Origin: an uncultured Intestinimonas sp.
GTDB lineage: Bacteria > Bacillota_A > Clostridia > Oscillospirales > Oscillospiraceae
Length of the DNA: 10,134 nt
Assembly (NCBI GenBank): GCA_958435885.1
Contig: CAUBHZ010000034.1
Coordinates: forward strand, 1 to 10,134
Direction: 5' to 3'
In this document: one piece after another, positions 6,026-10,134 of the stretch
Layout of the letters: every line of letters starts with the position of its first letter
Position numbering within the stretch: the first letter of the stretch is position 1
Notes under the pieces: generated by a model
What the model was told of the DNA's origin: nothing
What the model saw: the letters and a program-made list of their open reading frames with translations, nothing else
Database searches by the model: none
Made by a program: the position numbers and the translations under genes

Positions 6026-7348
6026 ATGCGGATCTCATTCCCTAAACTGGAGCTGCCGCTCCAGGAGGCGGAGCGGATTGCCATCCCGCCCATGTACCGG
6101 ATCATGCAGAAATATGATGACCGGCATATCCAGGATGTTTCAGCCTGCCTGCGTGAGCAGCTGGAGGACTCAGTGCCTGGGAAGGAGCGGCTGCGCGGCA
6201 GGCGGCTGGCACTGACGGTGGGCAGCCGGGGCATCCCGGACCTCGACAAGCTGGTCCGAACCATTTGTGACACCTGTAAGGCGTGGGGGGCGGAGCCCTT
6301 TGTCGTGCCCGCCATGGGCAGCCACGGCGGTGCGACAGCGGAGGGACAGCGTCAGATCCTGGCAGAGTACGGGATTACCCAGGAGACCATGGGGGTGCCG
6401 GTGTGCTCCGGTATGGAAGTGGTGCAGTACGGAGCGCTGGAGGATGGTACGCCCCTTTACTGTGACAGGAACGCCTGGGAGGCAGACGGGGTGATTCTCT
6501 TCAACAAGGTCAAGCCCCACACGGACTTCCGGGGGAGACACGAGAGCGGGCTTGGGAAGATGGTGGCCATCGGCTTGGCCAAGGAGAAAGGTGCATCCAT
6601 GTTCCATACCAAGCGTCTCAGCCGCTTCCCGGAGTACATACCGATGGTGACAGAGCGATTCATAGCGGCCGGGAAGGTGGCCTTTGGTGTAGGTGTGGTG
6701 CAGAATGCCTACGACCGGCTCTGCCGCATCGAGGCCTGCGGGAGCGAGGATATCCTGACCATGGACGCGCGGCTCCAGGCCTTTGCCAAGACACAGCTTC
6801 CCCGGTTTAAGTTCAATCGCTGCGACGTACTGGTGGTGGACGAAATCGGAAAGGATATCAGCGGCAGCGGCATGGACCCGAACATCACAGGCCGGAACGA
6901 TACGGGAGATTTTCCGGGGGTGCTGGATCTGCAGAGGCTGGTGGTCCTGGGCGTCACCGCGGCGTCCTGCCACAACGGCTGCGGCATCAATTTGTGCGAC
7001 CTGACGGTCCGGAGATGCCTCAACGAGATCGACTGGCATGACACCTGGCTCAACGATGTGGCCGCGTCCATGCTCAGCCGGGGGCAGATCCCCATCTACG
7101 TGGAGACCGACCGGGACGCTGTGCGCACCGCCATCCGCACCTGCGTGGAGACGGATTTTGCCCACCCCAGGGTGGCACGCATCAAAAACACGCTGCATAT
7201 GTCGGAGATCCTGGTCTCCGAGGCTCTGTACCAGGACATCAGGGACCGGGAAGATGTCGCGCTGCTCTCCGGTCCTGAGGAGATGCCCTTCGATGCCGAC
7301 GGCTTCTTGCGAAAGGATATCTGGGGTCAAAAGTCATCTGACCCATAA
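6026..7348 (+). CDS. LarA-like protein (lactate racemase / DUF2088 superfamily), putative 2-hydroxyacid racemase or epimerase
   Basis: 440 residues, near the length of nickel-dependent lactate racemase LarA. The N-terminal half contains LALTVGSRGIPDL (61-73), PAMGSHGGATAEG (95-107), FNKVKPHTDFRG (159-170), SGLGKMVAIGLAKEKGA (174-190) and HT (194-195). I align His100, His165, Lys178 and His194 tentatively with the histidines and cofactor-bearing lysine of LarA (inference). The second half has the distinctive EIGKDISGSGMDPNITGR (273-290) and a Cys-rich SCHNGCGINLC (314-324). LarA itself needs a nickel-pincer cofactor made by LarB, LarC and LarE, none of which is here. An in-frame TGA at 6020 fixes the start close to the ATG at 6026; GGAGGGGGTGA precedes it. 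It lies between ptb and a transporter/2-hydroxyacid dehydrogenase pair, which supports a stereochemical role on the imported hydroxyacid. The divergent motifs mean it may instead be a different enzyme. Superfamily is likely; the reaction is unknown. Confidence 0.7.
   Translation: MRISFPKLELPLQEAERIAIPPMYRIMQKYDDRHIQDVSACLREQLEDSVPGKERLRGRRLALTVGSRGIPDLDKLVRTICDTCKAWGAEPFVVPAMGSHGGATAEGQRQILAEYGITQETMGVPVCSGMEVVQYGALEDGTPLYCDRNAWEADGVILFNKVKPHTDFRGRHESGLGKMVAIGLAKEKGASMFHTKRLSRFPEYIPMVTERFIAAGKVAFGVGVVQNAYDRLCRIEACGSEDILTMDARLQAFAKTQLPRFKFNRCDVLVVDEIGKDISGSGMDPNITGRNDTGDFPGVLDLQRLVVLGVTAASCHNGCGINLCDLTVRRCLNEIDWHDTWLNDVAASMLSRGQIPIYVETDRDAVRTAIRTCVETDFAHPRVARIKNTLHMSEILVSEALYQDIRDREDVALLSGPEEMPFDADGFLRKDIWGQKSSDP
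7324..7344 (+). other. Weak hairpin at the end of the LarA-like gene
   Basis: GGGTCA (7324-7329) pairs with TGACCC (7339-7344) around a 9-base loop, overlapping the last codons. A second short palindrome, GGACATCTGTCC (7354-7365), follows. Neither has a T-run, so an intrinsic terminator is not supported. The pair could affect mRNA processing before the MFS gene. Confidence 0.25.
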
Positions 7349-7384
7349 AATTGGGACATCTGTCCAGAGAGTGAGGAGTTTTGA

Positions 7385-8683
7385 ATGAGTCATGCGGAAA
7401 AACAAAGCACCAAATTGAGCGTACGTCAGCTCACCATCATCTTTTTCCTTGGCCTGGGCTATACCATCGTGTACGCCACACCTTTCATCCAGTATGTGTT
7501 CTACGATTCCCTGGTGGGCACGCTGGGCTGCACCCAGCAGCAGCTGGGCTACCTCATCACCATCTTCGGCATCGGCAATCTGCTGGCGCCCTTCGGCGGT
7601 ATGCTCAGTGACAAGTTCAACACCAAGAAGATCTACCTGCTGTCAGTGGGCGTCATCTGCGTGCTCAACGTGCTGTTTGTACTCAATATGACCTACAGCT
7701 TTGCGCTCGTCATTTGGGCCGGGTTTGCCTTCTTCGCCCTCTTCCTCTATTTCCCCGCCCACACCAAGCTGGTCCGTCTGGTGGGCAGTGAGAACCAGCA
7801 GGGTACCATTTTCGGCCTCACCGAGTCCTTCTGCGGCATTACCAACGTTATCGTGAACTTTATCGCCCTCTTCCTCTTTGCCAAGTTCGCCAATGACACC
7901 TTCGGCACCAACGGCCTCAAGGCCGCCATCATCGGCTATGCTGTGCTGGGCGTGATCTCCCTAATCATCCTGGCCGTCCTGGTCCCTGATCCGGGCAAGC
8001 CCACCCCGGAAAGCGGCGGCGAGAGCAACATCAACTCCAAGATGACCATCAGGGACTGGGTGAGCATCGTGGTCAACCCCCGTACCTGGATGTCCGGCAT
8101 CGCCGTGTTCACCACCTATACCATGTACTGCACCCTCTCCTACTACACCCCCTATTTCAGCAATGTGCTGGGTGTCTCTCTGGCCAGAACCGGCGCCATC
8201 GCCATCATCCGGCAATACGGTACCCGCTTCATCGGCGCCCCGGTGGGCGGCTGGCTGGGTGACAAGATCCACTCGGTCTCCAAGGTGGTGGGTGTCTCCC
8301 TGGCGGCGGCCGTGGTGATCGTGCTTGTATTCATGCTCGTGCCCGTGGGCACCAGCGCCGCCGTGCTCACGGCGCTCACCCTGTGTGCCGGCGTGCTCAC
8401 CTATATGGCCCGTGGCTGCATGTTCGCCGTGCCGTCGGAGCTGAAGATTCCCAGAAAATATGCCGGTACCACCTCCGGTGTGGTGTGTGCCATCGGCTAC
8501 TGCCCCGACCTTTTCATCTTCGTCCTCTTCGGCTACTGGCTGGATAAGCACGGCAACGCCGGGTATCAGAACATCTTCATCTATGCCGCTGTCATTATGG
8601 CCATCGGCGTGGTGAACGCCATCGTCACGCAGATTTACAAGAAAAAGGTCCTTGGGAAGGAATCCGCTCAGGACGCGGTCTGA
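7385..8683 (+). CDS. MFS transporter, probable 2-hydroxyacid/organic-anion carrier
   Basis: 432 residues with about twelve hydrophobic segments in two halves joined by a hydrophilic loop (about 201-222). This is the standard major facilitator layout in the cytoplasmic membrane. Motif-A-like loops occur in both halves: GGMLSDKFNTKK (71-82) and GGWLGDKIHS (288-297). The first span starts near LTIIFFLGLGYTIVY (16-30). The ATG at 7385 has GTGAGGAG about 6 bases upstream. It lies 36 bases after the LarA-like gene and 30 before the FAD-linked dehydrogenase. This context makes a hydroxyacid, such as a 2-hydroxy monocarboxylate, the likely cargo (inference; MFS sequence alone does not show it). Its codons are strongly C-ending, unlike the GGG/CGG-rich use in the LarA-like gene just upstream. 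Confidence 0.88.
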   Translation: MSHAEKQSTKLSVRQLTIIFFLGLGYTIVYATPFIQYVFYDSLVGTLGCTQQQLGYLITIFGIGNLLAPFGGMLSDKFNTKKIYLLSVGVICVLNVLFVLNMTYSFALVIWAGFAFFALFLYFPAHTKLVRLVGSENQQGTIFGLTESFCGITNVIVNFIALFLFAKFANDTFGTNGLKAAIIGYAVLGVISLIILAVLVPDPGKPTPESGGESNINSKMTIRDWVSIVVNPRTWMSGIAVFTTYTMYCTLSYYTPYFSNVLGVSLARTGAIAIIRQYGTRFIGAPVGGWLGDKIHSVSKVVGVSLAAAVVIVLVFMLVPVGTSAAVLTALTLCAGVLTYMARGCMFAVPSELKIPRKYAGTTSGVVCAIGYCPDLFIFVLFGYWLDKHGNAGYQNIFIYAAVIMAIGVVNAIVTQIYKKKVLGKESAQDAV

Positions 8684-8713
8684 CCGCGCCGCACAGAAAG
8701 GGGTAAAACAGCA

Positions 8714-10105
8714 ATGAAACAGGAATTCATCGACGCACTCATCGGCATCTGCGGCAAGGATTATGTCTATTCTTCCAAGGAGGATGTGTCCGGCTATCTC
8801 TATGACGAGACGGAGGAGTTTGTCCGCCCCAAGGCCTGTGAGGACTGCCTGGTGGTCCGGCCCGGCACCTATGAGGAGGTCTCCAAGATCCTCCAGTGGG
8901 CCAACGAGACCAAGACGCCCATCATCCCCCGTGGCGGCGGCACCGGCGCCTGCGGCGCGGCCATCCCCACCATTCCCTCCGTCATCATGTCCATGGAGCG
9001 GTTCAAGGACATCGTGGAGGTGGATGAGACCAACATGATGATCACCTGCCAGACCGGTGTCACTCTGGCCAAGCTCAATGAGTACCTCAACGACAACGTC
9101 CACGCGCTGTACTTCCCCTGCCACCCCGGCGACGAGGGCGCCCAGGTGGGCGGCATGTGCATCGAGAACGCCGGCGGCGTCCGGGCGGTGAAGCACGGCA
9201 TCATGCGCAGCTATGTCAAGGGCATGAAGGTCTGCCTGCCCAACGGTGAGATCGTCCAGTTCGGCGGCAAGCTGGTGAAGAACAACATGGGCTATGACCT
9301 GCTCCATCTGCTGGTGGGTTCCGAGGGCACCCTGGCCGTGGTGCTGGAGGCCACGCTGAAGCTCTACCCCCGCCTGGACTACACCGGCGCCCTGGTCTGC
9401 TCCTTCAAGGACACCGAGTCCGCCGTCAAGTCGGTGGGGGAGGTCCAGAAGGCGGGCATCATTCCTCTGGCCGTGGAGTACATGGACCGCGACATCGCGG
9501 TGGAGACCGCCAAGCGGATCAGCAAGACCTGGCCCATGAGCGACGAGGGCTGCGTGGACCTCATCTACATGGTGGAGGAGGCCACCGAGGACGCCCTTTA
9601 CGAGACCGCCGGCACCATCGCCGAGATCTGCGAGAACAACGGCGCCGTGGGCTCCGTCATCGCCGAGAACGAGAAGGAGCAGCGCAATATCCTGGAGATC
9701 CGCTCCGATATCTACGAGGTCTTCAAGCCTGAGTTTGTGGACTCTCTGGATACCGCCGTCCCCGTGGCCCACATCGGCGATCTGCTCCGGGACATCGACG
9801 CCATCGCCGAGAAGTACGGCACCCGCAGCCCCCGGTTCGGCCATGTGGCCGACGGCAACTTCCACAACTTCATCCTCATGGTGGACGGCAAGGTGCCCGA
9901 CTGGGCCGACGACATGCGTCGGGACATCTACAAGGCCGCTCTGAAGTACGGCGGCACCGTCACCGCCGAGCACGGTACCGGTAAGACCCGGAAGCCTTAC
10001 ATGGAGCTGCAGTACACCCCCCATGTGCTGGAGATCATGCGCAATATCAAGCGGGCCTTTGACCCCAACAACATCCTCAATCCCGGCGTCATCGTGGATC
10101 TGTAA
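8714..10105 (+). CDS. FAD-linked 2-hydroxyacid dehydrogenase, GlcD/D-lactate dehydrogenase family
   Basis: 463 residues. The N-terminal PCMH-type FAD-binding domain (about 40-220) includes PRGGGTGACG (72-81), CHPGDEGAQVGGMCIENAGG (136-155) and NNMGYDLLHLLVGSEGTL (190-207). The C-terminal FAD-oxidase domain includes FGHVADGNFH (375-384, metal- and substrate-binding histidines 377 and 384), AEHGTGKTRK (418-427) and FDPNNILNPG (449-458). Family members oxidise D-2-hydroxyacids such as D-lactate, glycolate or 2-hydroxyglutarate to 2-oxoacids. There is no signal peptide, so it is cytoplasmic. AAGGGG precedes the ATG by about 11 bases. In anaerobes such proteins often pair with EtfA/EtfB, as in the Acetobacterium lactate dehydrogenase/Etf complex. 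No etf gene is visible, but only 29 bases remain. It probably delivers the 2-oxoacid to the leftward oxidoreductase. Exact substrate unknown. Confidence 0.92.
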   Translation: MKQEFIDALIGICGKDYVYSSKEDVSGYLYDETEEFVRPKACEDCLVVRPGTYEEVSKILQWANETKTPIIPRGGGTGACGAAIPTIPSVIMSMERFKDIVEVDETNMMITCQTGVTLAKLNEYLNDNVHALYFPCHPGDEGAQVGGMCIENAGGVRAVKHGIMRSYVKGMKVCLPNGEIVQFGGKLVKNNMGYDLLHLLVGSEGTLAVVLEATLKLYPRLDYTGALVCSFKDTESAVKSVGEVQKAGIIPLAVEYMDRDIAVETAKRISKTWPMSDEGCVDLIYMVEEATEDALYETAGTIAEICENNGAVGSVIAENEKEQRNILEIRSDIYEVFKPEFVDSLDTAVPVAHIGDLLRDIDAIAEKYGTRSPRFGHVADGNFHNFILMVDGKVPDWADDMRRDIYKAALKYGGTVTAEHGTGKTRKPYMELQYTPHVLEIMRNIKRAFDPNNILNPGVIVDL

Positions 10106-10134
10106 GACAGAATCAAAAATGTGCCCGGCCGTTT

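Noticed and set aside
7324..7365. Intrinsic terminator between the LarA-like and MFS genes
   Set aside because: The hairpins are short (6 and 5 pairs) and no T-run follows, so termination is not supported.
7961..10024. Very long antisense open frame (687 codons) opposite the MFS and dehydrogenase genes
   Set aside because: Its product is a Gly/His/Asp/Val-rich low-complexity translation with no domain, and it is the expected mirror of strongly C-ending codons on the plus strand. The plus-strand genes carry clear family motifs.
10106..10134. Possible ATG (10119) of a following gene
   Set aside because: No ribosome site precedes it and only a few codons are visible, so it cannot be supported.

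Overview
The window comes from a moderately GC-rich anaerobic bacterium, most likely a gut Firmicute of the Oscillospiraceae type (inference). The evidence is butyrate-kinase and phosphate-butyryltransferase genes, a four-subunit-type 2-oxoacid:ferredoxin oxidoreductase, clean GGAGG ribosome sites and many GTG/TTG/ATG genes with C- or G-ending codons. There are no RNA genes, insertion sequences, CRISPR arrays or clear terminators.

Layout. Leftward, from about 1364 to the left edge: a two-cluster ferredoxin (1117-1314), the alpha subunit of a VOR/KOR-type 2-oxoacid:ferredoxin oxidoreductase (24-1085), and the first seven codons of the next gene, presumably the TPP-binding beta subunit (1-22). 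Rightward: an IclR-family regulator (1525-2289), then a run of butyrate kinase (2501-3562), an NhaC-type antiporter (about 3645-5081), phosphate butyryltransferase (5083-5988), a LarA-like protein (6026-7348), an MFS transporter (7385-8683) and a GlcD-type FAD-linked 2-hydroxyacid dehydrogenase (8714-10105). The gaps from ptb onward are 1-37 bases, so the right arm looks like one operon that runs beyond the window.

How the genes fit together (inference from family roles). The MFS carrier imports a 2-hydroxyacid. The LarA homologue interconverts its stereoisomers. The GlcD-type flavoprotein oxidises it to a 2-oxoacid. The leftward oxidoreductase and ferredoxin turn that into acyl-CoA, CO2 and reduced ferredoxin. 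Ptb and Buk convert acyl-CoA through acyl-phosphate to a free short- or branched-chain acid and ATP. NhaC may handle Na+/H+ balance or the acid counter-ion. Together this is a complete 2-hydroxyacid-to-carboxylate fermentation module; the substrate is not determined.

Regulation. Both intergenic regions of about 210 bases are regulatory. Three good sigma70-type promoters are visible: leftward, iclR and buk. I found five copies of one inverted-repeat element, TGTTCCG-N5-YRGRRCA, and all five lie in these two regions. They are the probable IclR operators and tie the two arms into one regulon.
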